A stretch of 64,000 nucleotides of DNA from JAVBMU01 sp031551755 (GCA_031551755.1 JAVBNE010000058.1:5448-69447); one strand, 5' to 3'; counted from the stretch's first letter, positions 55,034 through 63,952 are shown. The notes: generated by a model not told the origin, from the sequence alone. Numbers and translations: made by a program.

Positions 55034-55444
55034 CTAGCCATGGGGGTATGGCGGCCTGATCGGAACTGAGGAAGCAGAACGATCCACGAACCACGATCGG
55101 GGGGCGAACGCAACCAAGGCGGCGACCACTGAGCTGCCGATCACCCACACGTTGCCGACCGCCTGGCCGGGGACCAGGACGTCGCCGCCAGCCGACCCGA
55201 AGGCCAGCAGCCACACCACGACCATCACCGCACCCGCGTAGGCGAAAAGTGCCACCCACCCGGCCCAGGCCCGCACGAAAACCGCCCCTGTGCACACGGC
55301 CAGCAAAGCCAGCACAATCCCGACGGGCAGTTCGGCGGAGCCGATCACGATCCGGTGCGCAACGGTCCCCACCAGCCCGACGACAGCACCGATGAGCACA
55401 CTTGCGAGGGCGCGCCACACGGTTCGCGTTCCGACTGATTCCAC
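55034..55444 (-). CDS. Small four-helix membrane protein next to mshB (DUF6113-like)
   Basis: 136 residues with hydrophobic segments around 14-32, 43-58, 62-82 and 97-112 (for example LPVGIVLALLAVCTGAVFV). The protein lies 9 bases downstream of mshB on the same strand. A small membrane protein (DUF6113) is often found beside mshB in actinobacteria, and this one fits by size and topology; I have not been able to confirm the family by alignment. Function unknown. Confidence 0.6.
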   Translation of the reverse strand: MESVGTRTVWRALASVLIGAVVGLVGTVAHRIVIGSAELPVGIVLALLAVCTGAVFVRAWAGWVALFAYAGAVMVVVWLLAFGSAGGDVLVPGQAVGNVWVIGSSVVAALVAFAPRSWFVDRSASSVPIRPPYPHG

Positions 55445-55453
55445 CCGGACAGG

Positions 55454-56455
55454 CTACTTGCTTGCGGGAACTGTCCAGCGCGCATGCCGCGTCGCGACCT
55501 CGGACGCTCGGTAGAACTCTTGTGAAGGGAGGGGCGCGAGGACGCCGTTACTCAGGGCATACCACCCCACAACGCCCTCGCCATCGGCGGCGGTCGCGTG
55601 TTGGATCTGAGTCGCATGAGCGCCCATGGCGGTGAGAACCTGCGCCAGAACGGGCGCCAGCTCCACGACCACCGCGCCATCGAGCTCGGATGCCGGCCGG
55701 ACAGCGGCGGGGTACGGCGCGTCAACGGCTGGCAGCGCGAGTCGTGGCTCGCGCGCAAGAAGGTCGGCGACTCGTGGGGAACTCGCCAGCGCCGCCCGCG
55801 CGGCGCGAGCGGCATCGTCGGGGATCACGATCTCCCAGAGCTCCGGGCCGGGGCCGGGCAGCAGCGCGAGGGCCGCAACTGTCACCTCATGGGCGCGGAT
55901 GTGGTCGGGATGACCGTAGCCCCCGCCCGGCTCATAGGTGACGACAACGGCCGGATCCCGGTCCACGAGCAGGGCCGCCAACTTCGAGGCAGCTTCCGCC
56001 ACCGAGGCGACGACAAACGCCCCGGTCGGCACCGACGCAGCGGCCCCGCTGATACCGGGCGCCAACCAAGACATACCGGAGTCTTCATAGCGACCATCGG
56101 CTCCGTCCAGGAAGGCATGATCGCGCACCCCGAGTGCCGCCAACGATGTCGCCAGCTCAGTCATGCGGTGCGCCGCCAGGGCCGGGCCGTCGCCTTCCAA
56201 GGCAGCTAGCGCGGCGCCCGCCTCCCCGGCTGGAGCGATCACCTCACCGCGCTCCCCACGGGTGCAGGTCACGACCGTGACCGGCTCCCCGGCCGCGGCC
56301 CAGGTCGCGAGAAGTCCCCCGGTCCACAACACCTCGTCGTCGGGATGGGCATGGACCGCCACCAACCGGCCCTTCGGCCGGACGGAATGCTGGTGCCGGG
56401 TGCTGCCGGAGTCCTCGGCGTCGTTCCCGGCGCCGACACGGTCGGCGGTGCCCAT
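55454..56455 (-). CDS. mshB: Mycothiol biosynthesis deacetylase MshB
   Basis: Zinc-dependent deacetylase of N-acetylglucosaminyl-inositol, the second committed stage of mycothiol synthesis, 333 residues. The LmbE-fold metal site is VHAHPDDEVLW (HPDDE), with a distal histidine pair in GGGYGHPDHIRAH. The N-terminal 27 residues are hydrophilic and probably flexible. The ATG at 56455 is two bases past the typA stop, so it is probably co-transcribed with typA. A longer frame to 56554 lies within typA and is rejected. Mycothiol marks the organism as an actinomycete. Confidence 0.9.
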   Translation of the reverse strand: MGTADRVGAGNDAEDSGSTRHQHSVRPKGRLVAVHAHPDDEVLWTGGLLATWAAAGEPVTVVTCTRGERGEVIAPAGEAGAALAALEGDGPALAAHRMTELATSLAALGVRDHAFLDGADGRYEDSGMSWLAPGISGAAASVPTGAFVVASVAEAASKLAALLVDRDPAVVVTYEPGGGYGHPDHIRAHEVTVAALALLPGPGPELWEIVIPDDAARAARAALASSPRVADLLAREPRLALPAVDAPYPAAVRPASELDGAVVVELAPVLAQVLTAMGAHATQIQHATAADGEGVVGWYALSNGVLAPLPSQEFYRASEVATRHARWTVPASK

Positions 56456-56457
56456 GC

Positions 56458-58374
56458 TCAGGCGCGCTTGGCCCGAGCCGTGGCCCGGGCGCGCTCCGTC
56501 TGATCGAGGACAACCTTGCGGATACGGACCGTGGTGGGCGTCACCTCGACGCATTCGTCCTCGCGGGCGAACTCCAGCGACTCCTCGAGCGTGAGGTGGC
56601 GCGGCGGGACGAGGTTCTCAAAGTTGTCGGCAGTCGAGGACCGCATGTTCGTGAGCTTCTTCTCCTTGGTGATGTTCACGTCCATGTCTTCGTTGCGGGA
56701 GTTCTCCCCCACGATCATGCCCTCGTACACCTCCTGCGTGGGGTCCACGAAGAAGGAACCGCGTTCCTGGAGGTTGATCATGGCGAAGGGCGTCACCGAA
56801 CCGGCCCGGTCCGCAACGAGCGAGCCCGTCAAACGAGTCTCAATGGACCCGGCCCACGGCTCGTAGCCCTCCGAGATGGAAGAGGCGATGCCGGTACCTC
56901 GGGTGTCGGTCAAGAACCGCGTCCGGAAACCGATGAGGCCACGGGCTGGCACCACAAACTCCATCCGAACCCATCCGGTGCCGTGGTTCGACATCGTCTC
57001 CATGCGGCCCTTGCGCTGGGCGAGCAACTGCGTGACTGAGCCCAGGTACTCCTCGGGCACGTCGATCGTCATTCGCTCCATTGGCTCATGCACCTTGCCG
57101 TCGATGGTCTTCGTGACCACCTGAGGCTTGCCGACGGTGAGCTCGAAACCCTCTCGGCGCATCTGCTCGACGAGGATCGCCAGCGCCAGTTCGCCACGCC
57201 CCTGCACCTCCCAGGCATCGGGGCGTTCGGTGGGCAGGACCCGCAGCGAGACGTTGCCGACGAGTTCGGAGTCCAGCCGGTCCTTCACCTGACGGGCGGT
57301 GACCTTGTGGCCCTTGCCGCCCTTTCCGGCCAGCGGGGAGGTGTTGATCCCGATGGTCATGGAGATCGCCGGGTCGTCGACGGTGATCAGCGGCAGCGGG
57401 CGCGGGTCGTCCGGGTCGGCCAGGGTCTCGCCGATGGTGATGCCCTCGATCCCGGCGACCGCGACGATGTCGCCCGGTCCCGCGGTGGCGGTCGGCACCC
57501 GTTCCAGGGCCTGGGTGGCCAGCAGCTCGGTGACCTTGACGGTCTGGGTCGTGCCGCCGTGCCGCACCCAGGCCACCTGCTGCCCCTTGGTCAGGGTGCC
57601 GTTGAAGATCCGCAGCAGCGCCAGGCGCCCCAGGAACGGCGAGGCGTCGAGGTTGGTGACGTGGGCCTGCAGGGGCGCCTCGGGGTCGTAGGTCGGGGCG
57701 GGGATCCGGTCGAGGATCGTGGCGAACAGCGGTTCCAGGTCCGGGCTGTCGGGCAGCTGGCCGTCGGCCGGGGCGGTCAGGGAGGCCCGCCCCGCCTTGG
57801 CCGCGGCGTAGACGACGGGCACGTCGAGCACCGCGTCCAGGTCCAGCTCGGCATCGTCTTCGTGCAGGTCGGACGCCAGCCCGAGCAGCAGGTCGTGGGT
57901 CTCCTCGACGACCTCGGCGATCCGGGCGTCGGACCGGTCGACCTTGTTGACCACGAGCACCACCGGCAGCTTCGCCGCCAGGGCCTTGCGCAGCACGAAC
58001 CGGGTCTGCGGCAGGGGGCCTTCCGAGGCGTCGACGAGCAGTACCACCCCGTCCACCATGGACAGCCCCCGTTCGACCTCCCCGCCGAAGTCGGCGTGGC
58101 CGGGGGTGTCGACGACGTTGATCGTCACCCCGTCGGGCTGGCCCACGGCGGCGGCGTGCTCCCCGGCGTACCGCACCGCGGTGTTCTTCGCCAGGATCGT
58201 GATGCCTTTTTCCCGTTCCAGCTCGCCGGAGTCCAGGGCGCGGCGTTCGACGTGGTCGTGCTCGCCGAAGGCACCCGTCTGCCACAGCATGGCGTCCACC
58301 AGGGTCGTCTTGCCGTGGTCGACGTGCGCGACGATCGCCACGTTCCGCAGGTCAGGCCGGGTTGCCAGAGGCAC
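56458..58374 (-). CDS. typA: TypA/BipA ribosome-associated GTPase
   Basis: Translational GTPase of 638 residues with the full G-domain set: AHVDHGKTTL (P-loop), DTPGHADF (switch II), NKVDR and a later AKAG element. EF-G-like domains II, III and V follow, with the C-terminal BipA-specific region (REDECVEVTPTTVRIRKV). The frame is intact, but composition is not uniform. By hand count, third-position G+C is about 86% (190/220 codons) in 56581-57240 and about 96% (172/180) in sampled lines of 57241-57960. The join may mark recombination or an assembly junction. Confidence 0.94.
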   Translation of the reverse strand: MPLATRPDLRNVAIVAHVDHGKTTLVDAMLWQTGAFGEHDHVERRALDSGELEREKGITILAKNTAVRYAGEHAAAVGQPDGVTINVVDTPGHADFGGEVERGLSMVDGVVLLVDASEGPLPQTRFVLRKALAAKLPVVLVVNKVDRSDARIAEVVEETHDLLLGLASDLHEDDAELDLDAVLDVPVVYAAAKAGRASLTAPADGQLPDSPDLEPLFATILDRIPAPTYDPEAPLQAHVTNLDASPFLGRLALLRIFNGTLTKGQQVAWVRHGGTTQTVKVTELLATQALERVPTATAGPGDIVAVAGIEGITIGETLADPDDPRPLPLITVDDPAISMTIGINTSPLAGKGGKGHKVTARQVKDRLDSELVGNVSLRVLPTERPDAWEVQGRGELALAILVEQMRREGFELTVGKPQVVTKTIDGKVHEPMERMTIDVPEEYLGSVTQLLAQRKGRMETMSNHGTGWVRMEFVVPARGLIGFRTRFLTDTRGTGIASSISEGYEPWAGSIETRLTGSLVADRAGSVTPFAMINLQERGSFFVDPTQEVYEGMIVGENSRNEDMDVNITKEKKLTNMRSSTADNFENLVPPRHLTLEESLEFAREDECVEVTPTTVRIRKVVLDQTERARATARAKRA

Positions 58375-58582
58375 GCGGGTACTCCGTCTCAGGTGTGGGG
58401 GACGACGAACCCCACGGTCCGCCGCGCAGATTCTACGACCGTTGCGCCCCGCGCCCCACCGGCACCTCCCCCGTTCGCCAGGCGGGGTCGGCTCTGCCCG
58501 CCGGTGCGGGCCCTCGCGCAGCGGGGAGGCGGGCCGGGCTGGGGCACGCCCATGCCGGCTCGATGCCGTCGGCCTCCGGGCC

Positions 58583-58588
58583 TAGGCT
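58583..58588 (+). promoter_or_regulatory. Candidate -10 box (TAGGCT) for the leaderless RidA gene
   Basis: TAGGCT ends 7 bases before a GTG, the geometry seen elsewhere in the window. The 221-base typA-RidA divergent interval otherwise shows only very GC-rich sequence. Confidence 0.4.
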
Positions 58589-58595
58589 CGCGAGG

Positions 58596-58994
58596 GTGAG
58601 AGTCGAACGCCTGCGCCCTGAGGGTCTGGTCCGGAGCCCCGCCTTCAGCCATGTCGCTGTCGTCCCGCCGGGGGCGACCACCATCTATGTCGGCGGGCAG
58701 AACGCGGTCGACGCCGACGGGCGGCTCGTCGGTGCGGACGACGTCGCGGCCCAGTCGGTCCGCACCCTGGACAACGTCGAGACGGCGTTGGCCGCCGCGG
58801 GGGCGTCCGTCACCGACGTGGTGCAGTGGACGGTGCTCTTCGTCGACGGCGCCGACATCGGGGCCGCCTACGGAGCCATTGCGGGGAGGCTCGCCACCGC
58901 GGATCCGGCGCTGGTCACCAGTGCCAGGGTCGCCGGGCTCGGGGTCCCTGGCGCCCTGGTGGAGATCAGCGCGGTGGCCGCCGTCGTCCGGTGA
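58596..58994 (+). CDS. RidA/YjgF-family protein
   Basis: 132 residues of the Rid family, enamine/imine deaminases that remove reactive 2-aminoacrylate-type intermediates. Markers are TTIYVGGQNAVDADGRLVG near the N-terminus and ALVTSARVAGLGVPGALVEI near the C-terminus. The arginine usually found in the RidA active site appears here in the SARVAGLG segment. The GTG at 58596 is chosen for the family-typical length and the TAGGCT box 7 bases upstream. A longer frame to 58362 is spurious. Confidence 0.8.
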   Translation: MRVERLRPEGLVRSPAFSHVAVVPPGATTIYVGGQNAVDADGRLVGADDVAAQSVRTLDNVETALAAAGASVTDVVQWTVLFVDGADIGAAYGAIAGRLATADPALVTSARVAGLGVPGALVEISAVAAVVR

Positions 58995-59094
58995 CCGGCC
59001 TGGCCTCGCCCGGTGACGTGCGAGGCAGAGCGCGAGGTTCTGACCTCGTGCCCGGCGTGCGGCCTCGAACGCCGACGCGGGTCCCGCGGGAGGA

Positions 59095-59730
59095 CTACTC
59101 CAGGCGGCCCTGGCGCCAGAGCTCGGCGGCGCGGGTCAGCTCGTCGGCGGTCCGCAGGAGGCTGGCCGCGCTGCGGGTGGCCCGGTCGGCGCTGACGGAG
59201 TCGACGGTGTCGAGGTGGTCGGCGTCGAACGCGGTGCCGGTCGCGACGACACGGCAGAAGGCGGCGGCACGTTCGAGCGCGACGTCGAGGTCGCGGGTGT
59301 AGACGCCGGTGAGGACCTGGTCGACCAGGTGCACGACGTCGGTGGCGGTGGGCAGGTGGGCGACTCCGGCGACGACGTCGTGCACAGCGGCGACGGCGAC
59401 GCCCTGGCGGTACCGGTCGGCGACGATCCGGGCGTCGGACCGCACCCAGGTGCGCAGCGCGTAGAGCCGCCACAGCACCCCGGGCAGGGAATCGGCCGGG
59501 CTGCCGGACCACAGGCCGGCGATGGTCTCCATGCCCTCGGTGTCCACGAGGGCGACCAGCCGGGCGACGACGTCCGGGTCGGTGCTGGCCCGTCCCCGGT
59601 GGACCAGGGCCTGGGCGGTGGTGTGCGCAGCGTCGGCCAGCTCGGCAGGGTCGGGCGCGCCGCCGATGGCCTCGGCCCCGGTCGGGTCGAGCCGTCCGGG
59701 TCGCCGCGGTCGAGGCGTCTCGCTGGTCAC
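59095..59730 (-). CDS. Hypothetical helical protein (211 aa)
   Basis: Start at GTG 59730 (an upstream ATG at 59790 would add 20 weakly coding residues). The protein begins with a basic proline/arginine segment and continues as a predominantly alpha-helical, Ala/Val/Asp-rich domain. A distinctive block is LWSGSPADSLPGVLWRLYAL, followed by TWVRSDARIVADRYRQG. No membrane span or metal site was found. It is on the same strand as the NERD-domain gene 80 bases upstream and may be co-transcribed. Not recognised. Confidence 0.6.
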   Translation of the reverse strand: MTSETPRPRRPGRLDPTGAEAIGGAPDPAELADAAHTTAQALVHRGRASTDPDVVARLVALVDTEGMETIAGLWSGSPADSLPGVLWRLYALRTWVRSDARIVADRYRQGVAVAAVHDVVAGVAHLPTATDVVHLVDQVLTGVYTRDLDVALERAAAFCRVVATGTAFDADHLDTVDSVSADRATRSAASLLRTADELTRAAELWRQGRLE

Positions 59731-59811
59731 CGTCCCATCATCCACTGGATCGCGACGATCTGACACGGCCCTGGGGCCCTGTCGCCTCACGCAGAGGTCA
59801 GGGCCACGGCG

Positions 59812-60576
59812 TCAGGACCACCAGGTGGACTCGCGGCGCACGGCGCGGGCCAGCGCCAGCTGTTCGACGGGCCGCAGCGTCGGTTCGAGCCGGCGCAGCA
59901 CCTCGCCGACCTCGGACGCGGGGACGACCAGGGGCGACGACGCCGGGCCGGTGGTCACCAGCTGCCCGGTGACAGCCAGGACTGGACGCACCTGCACGCG
60001 GCACGGGGTCGCCCCGACCAGCACGGTGCGGATCCTGCGGGCTTCGAAGACGACGTCACGCAGGGTGTTCGAGGCCACACCGTCGACCACCAGGGCGGCA
60101 CCGTCGACCTCGACCAGGGCACCGACCCGGCCGACGCGGCGCACGGTGAACACTCCGGACGGCCCGACGAGCACGTGCGGGCAGCTGCTGCCCTGGAGCC
60201 CGACAGGCACCTGGTGGGCCACCGTCCAGCCGGTGTCGCCGAGCCGGTCCAGCTGGGCCCGCACCGGCTGGTCCACCTGGTGCCCGGGGCCGCCGAGCAT
60301 GATGGGGGCGCCGAGCCACTGCCGGAGCAGCTGTTCGTCGGCGACGGTCAGGCCTTCGATCGCGACGTGCTGCTGCGGCACGACGACCTCGTCGCCCTCG
60401 GCGCGCAGGTAGGCCTGCACGGCTCGTCGTACCTGCCCTTCGTGCTCCGGCTCGACCAGGTCCACCAGCCCCGAGGTCAGGTCGACCGAGCCGAGCGGAG
60501 AGCCACAGGCGTCCACGACAAACGCCCGGTCGGCGCCGTAGCGACGCCACCGACGGACTCGTACTGCTGCCTGCAC
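59812..60576 (-). CDS. NERD-domain-like protein (nuclease-related domain)
   Basis: A 254-residue protein. The N-terminal 100 residues are of unknown fold. From about 105 a NERD-like core is visible: LDRLGDTGWTVAHQVPVG, HVLVGPSGVFTVRRVGRVG, a strand pair with ALVVDGVASNTLRD and a helix (VVFEARRIRTVLVG) before VQVRPVLAVTG. This matches the restriction-endonuclease-like NERD layout (buried acidic position, GPxGVFxV strand). The usual aspartate/QxK catalytic residues are not clear, so nuclease activity is uncertain. Possible DNA processing or defence role. Confidence 0.6.
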   Translation of the reverse strand: MQAAVRVRRWRRYGADRAFVVDACGSPLGSVDLTSGLVDLVEPEHEGQVRRAVQAYLRAEGDEVVVPQQHVAIEGLTVADEQLLRQWLGAPIMLGGPGHQVDQPVRAQLDRLGDTGWTVAHQVPVGLQGSSCPHVLVGPSGVFTVRRVGRVGALVEVDGAALVVDGVASNTLRDVVFEARRIRTVLVGATPCRVQVRPVLAVTGQLVTTGPASSPLVVPASEVGEVLRRLEPTLRPVEQLALARAVRRESTWWS

Positions 60577-60881
60577 CTCCAGCCCATCGGCAGCAGACCC
60601 TGGGCGGCTTCGGGGACTCCCCCGGTCGGACGAGGCGTGCCCCTCACCGTGCGGTCCGGCTCTCCCGGGCGGCCGCGCCGACCTTCGTCCTGGCGGTCGG
60701 CATCGTTATCCAGTCGTGATGTCACGCCGCGACGGACCGGGGATCGCCCGCACTAGTATTCGCCGCAGCCCGATTGAGGCGACAGGTGAACGGCATCGTC
60801 CGACCGAGCGCTTATCGAGGGCGTTGAGCATTGCAGCACCTTGTCGTGCCCGGTCGGTCTCGTTCTGCCCAAGGAGGACCT

Positions 60882-62591
60882 ATGCCTATCGACGCCGACG
60901 GACGGCATCTGTCCCACAAGGGTCTGGCCAAGGGAACGATCGGCGTCGTCGGCGCCGTCGCGATCGGGGTCTCGTGCATCGCGCCCGACTACACCTTGAC
61001 AGCCACCCTGGGCAGCGCCGCCAGCACCGTGGGCCAGTACACGCCTGCCATCGTGTGGCTGGGGCTGATCCCGATGCTGTTCGTGGCCCTGGGGTACCGC
61101 GAGCTGAACCGGGCGATCCCTGACTCGGGCACGTCGTTCACCTGGGGTGCGCGGGCTGTCGACCCTCGGTTCGGCTGGTTGACCGGGTGGGGCCTGATCG
61201 CCTCGACGATCGCCGTGCTGGCATCGTTGGCGCAGGTCGCGGTGGCATTCCTGTACGAGACGATCGACTGGACGGTGAGGCGTGTCACCGGCGACGCCAC
61301 CTGGGCGGGCACGACCGACCTCAACTCTCACGCCTGGTTCAACGTGCTGTCGGTGGTGCTGCTCACCGCCGGGGCGACCTGGATGTGCTACCACGACCTG
61401 AAGCTGACGGCCCGGTTCCAGTACGTCATGGTGGCGTTCCAGCTGGCCGCCGTGTTCATCTTCGCCGTGGTCGCGATCATGCGGCACGGCGGGCCGGACG
61501 TGCCGCCGGGCCTGGACTTCTCGCTCGACTGGTTCAACCCGTTCGCCGCGCTGTCCCAGTTCGGCCTCAGCGGTGTCACGACCGGCCTGACGGTCGCGGT
61601 GTTCATCTACTGGGGCTGGGACGTCGTGCTGACGATCACCGAGGAGACCCGGGAGTCGCAGAAGACGCCCGGTCGGGCCGCGACCCTGACGATCCTCATC
61701 ATCACCGTGTACTACCTGTTCGTCGTGACCGCGGTAATCATGTTCGCCGGTGTCGGCAAGGACGCTCTGGGGCTCAACGGGACGCGGATCCAGGAAGGCG
61801 AGAACGTCTTCGCGACCCTGGCCGTCCCGGTGCTGGGCAGCGGTGCGGCCATCCTGGTGTACCTCGCGGTGCTGTCGTCGTCGTTGGCGTCGTTGGAGTC
61901 CACCTTCATCTCGCCGGCCCGGACCATGCTGGCCATGGGCCACTACGGCGGCCTGAACCGCAAGTTCGCGACGACCTCGCGCTACGCCACGCCCGGCACG
62001 GCCACGATCGTCTCCGGGTGCGTGGCAGGCGGCTACTACGCGGTGATGCGCCCGCTGTCGGACAACATCCTCGGCGACACCATGCTGACCACGGCGATCT
62101 TCATCTGCTTCTACTACGGTCTGACGTCGTTCGCGGCGGTCTGGTACTTCCGCCGCCAGTGGATCGGCGCGTTCGGGCAGCTCGGCAGCCGCGAGACACG
62201 ACGACCGGCGATCCGGCGGATCTTCTTCCAGCTGATGTTCCCCGCGATCGGCGGGATGTTCCTGGCCTTCATGTTCTTCCACGAGCTGGTCGCCTCCGCC
62301 TCCCCCGACTACGGCAGCGGCTCGAACGTCGGCGGCCTGGGCCTGGTGTTCATCCTCAGCGCTGCCATCTTGCTGCTCGGCATCCTCCTGCTGGTCTACA
62401 ACAACATCCGCAACCCGGAGTTCTTCTCCCAGAAGACCACGACGGTCCCGCGGGGTGTCGCCGAGGGCGACGGGCTCGACCCGCACTTCCACGCCCTGAC
62501 CGACACCGACCTCGACGAGGCTGCCCCCGGCCAGGACTTCGCCGCGGCGACGACCGCCGACACGGTCGACGACCCCGAGCCGACACCGTAG
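60882..62591 (+). CDS. APC-superfamily amino-acid/polyamine permease
   Basis: Integral membrane transporter of 569 residues with about 12-14 helices. The first helix region GTIGVVGAVAIGVSCIAPD, the loop ELNRAIPDSGTSFTWGARAV and YWGWDVVLTITEETRES match the APC family (bacterial amino acid or polyamine porters). The C-terminal 55 residues are hydrophilic and acidic. AAGGAGG at 60871-60877 fixes the ATG at 60882. The 5' leader (about 60720-60880) shows no recognisable riboswitch. Substrate not predictable. Confidence 0.85.
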   Translation: MPIDADGRHLSHKGLAKGTIGVVGAVAIGVSCIAPDYTLTATLGSAASTVGQYTPAIVWLGLIPMLFVALGYRELNRAIPDSGTSFTWGARAVDPRFGWLTGWGLIASTIAVLASLAQVAVAFLYETIDWTVRRVTGDATWAGTTDLNSHAWFNVLSVVLLTAGATWMCYHDLKLTARFQYVMVAFQLAAVFIFAVVAIMRHGGPDVPPGLDFSLDWFNPFAALSQFGLSGVTTGLTVAVFIYWGWDVVLTITEETRESQKTPGRAATLTILIITVYYLFVVTAVIMFAGVGKDALGLNGTRIQEGENVFATLAVPVLGSGAAILVYLAVLSSSLASLESTFISPARTMLAMGHYGGLNRKFATTSRYATPGTATIVSGCVAGGYYAVMRPLSDNILGDTMLTTAIFICFYYGLTSFAAVWYFRRQWIGAFGQLGSRETRRPAIRRIFFQLMFPAIGGMFLAFMFFHELVASASPDYGSGSNVGGLGLVFILSAAILLLGILLLVYNNIRNPEFFSQKTTTVPRGVAEGDGLDPHFHALTDTDLDEAAPGQDFAAATTADTVDDPEPTP

Positions 62592-62604
62592 GACCACCGA
62601 CGCT

Positions 62605-62641
62605 GCACGGCGGACGGCCGCGACCGAGCCGTCCGCCGTGC
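62605..62641 (+). terminator. Strong hairpin after the APC permease gene
   Basis: GCACGGCGGACGGC, 9-base loop, GCCGTCCGCCGTGC: a perfect 14-base stem starting 14 bases after the stop codon. Confidence 0.8.
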
Positions 62642-62900
62642 CATGTGCCGTGCAGTGCCCGGTGACCGGGCCGCCGCGGCGTCGAGGAAGCCCGGCCGCG
62701 CGGAGCACAGCCCGCGGCGCGCCGTCCGTCGTGCCGCGGCCACGACCGTCCCGTCACCGGCCGCACCGCGGGCGCTCCGCCGCCGGACCGCCGGGCCGCA
62801 GGGTCGCAGCGACGCCGAAGCCCGGCCACGGGTGGCCCCGGCCGTGCGCAGGGTGCCCGACCCGGCAGGGCCCGTAGAACCGCGAAGGGCAATGTCTAGG
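62642..62900. other. Non-coding GC-rich spacer between permease terminator and IS element
   Basis: Together with the terminator this is a 304-base gene-free stretch. Short frames here are arginine/proline-rich shadows of no recognisable protein. The last bases supply the stop codon of the transposase frame. Confidence 0.5.
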
Positions 62901-63897
62901 TGTAGTTCCCCGTGAGGTTGTGAACGCGCTCTGATGGGGTCTGGCCGCCGATGCCGGTGTGGGGTCGGTGGTGGTTGTAGTGATGTAACCATGCGTCGTA
63001 GGTCGCGGCGCGTGCGGTGTCGCTGAGGTAGGGCTGGGCGTAGGCCCATTCGGTGGCGAGGGTGCGGTTGAAGCGTTCTACTTTCCCGTTGGTCTGTGGT
63101 CGGTAGGGGCGGGTCCGCCGGTGCTGGACCGTGGCTCCGAGTGCGTCGGTGAAGGCGTGCGACCGGTAGCAGGCGCCGTTGTCGGTCATGACGGCGGTCA
63201 CGGTGATGCCGGCCTGGGCGAAGAAGGCGCGGGCGCGGCGCCAGAACGAGGCGGCGGTCTCCTTGCGCTCGTCGGCCAGGATCTCGGAGTAGGCCAGCCG
63301 CGAGTGGTCGTCGAGGGCGTGATGCAGGTAGGTGTAGCCCCGTGACGGGGTCGCACCGGCCCGTGCTGCACGGTCGCCGGCAGCTCTGGCCTGGCGGTCC
63401 TGCGGCGAGCCGCGCCCGAAAGCCCGCCACCCGCCACCGTCGGGGATACGGCCGAGCTTCTTGATGTCCACGTGCACCAGCTGCCCGGGACGGGCGACCT
63501 CGTAGCGCACGGTCCGGGGCGCGCGCACGGGCAGGCCGGTGGCCTGGTCCAGGTGGGCCAGCAGCGGCATCCGGTACCGGTCCAAGATCCTGCCCACGGT
63601 CGAACGAGGCAGCCCCAGGTGATAGGCGATGCGGTGCGGTCCCCACCGGCGAGTGAACCGCAACGCCACGACCCGCCGCTCCAGGCGCCGTGCACAGCGT
63701 CGCGGGCTGCGGTGCGGACGGCTCGACCGGTCGACCATCGGCAGGCCAGCGCGGTAGCGGCGTGCCCATCTGCAGGCCGTGGCCGGTGAGACCTGGAACC
63801 GCTCGGCGGCGCGGCGCACGGTCCAGCCGTCCTCGACGATCGCCCTGGCCAGCCTGGTCCGGCCGGTCGGGGTCAGCGGGGCGTTAGCGTGTGTCAC
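62896..63897 (-). CDS. IS481-family transposase
   Basis: DDE transposase of 333 residues from the GTG at 63897. An N-terminal helix-turn-helix (GWTVRRAAERFQVSPATACR) binds DNA. The integrase core has aspartates in LVHVDIKKLG and VMTDNGACYRSHAF and the glutamate in TNGKVERFNRTLATEW, in DDE order and spacing. The GTG has GGAGG five bases upstream. That site is one arm of a perfect 12-base inverted repeat. The coding frame runs through the left inverted repeat, and its TAG lies in the flank. An upstream ATG at 63954 is possible but less likely. Confidence 0.92.
   Translation of the reverse strand: MTHANAPLTPTGRTRLARAIVEDGWTVRRAAERFQVSPATACRWARRYRAGLPMVDRSSRPHRSPRRCARRLERRVVALRFTRRWGPHRIAYHLGLPRSTVGRILDRYRMPLLAHLDQATGLPVRAPRTVRYEVARPGQLVHVDIKKLGRIPDGGGWRAFGRGSPQDRQARAAGDRAARAGATPSRGYTYLHHALDDHSRLAYSEILADERKETAASFWRRARAFFAQAGITVTAVMTDNGACYRSHAFTDALGATVQHRRTRPYRPQTNGKVERFNRTLATEWAYAQPYLSDTARAATYDAWLHHYNHHRPHTGIGGQTPSERVHNLTGNYT
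62901..62925 (+). repeat. IS481 left inverted repeat
   Basis: TGTAGTTCCCCGTGAGGTTG followed by TGAAC. It matches the reverse complement of 63976-64000 except at four positions (10, 12, 13 and 16). It encodes the last residues of the transposase. Confidence 0.8.
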
Positions 63898-63952
63898 GAG
63901 GACCTCCGGGCTGAAGGTTGGTGTGGTAACCCCTTCGATACCGGAGGTCCTC
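63898..63952 (-). promoter_or_regulatory. Inverted repeat able to sequester the transposase ribosome binding site
   Basis: CCGGAGGTCCTC directly before the GTG contains the GGAGG ribosome binding site, and GAGGACCTCCGG lies 31 bases further upstream: a perfect 12-base stem. Transcripts entering from outside would fold and hide the site. Confidence 0.65.

Noticed and set aside
57088..58599. 503-codon plus-strand frame opposite typA
   Set aside because: Low-complexity Gly/Val/Gln/Arg translation, antisense to an intact TypA; typical GC-rich shadow.
60717..60881. Possible riboswitch in the APC permease leader
   Set aside because: No conserved riboswitch core could be recognised by eye; a covariance-model search would be decisive.
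60753..62708. 651-codon minus-strand frame opposite the APC permease
   Set aside because: Arg/Asp/Gly/His-rich shadow; the plus strand has a ribosome binding site and a clear transporter.
62396..63769. Long minus-strand frame joining the spacer and part of the IS element
   Set aside because: Arg/Pro-rich shadow in another frame of the transposase gene.
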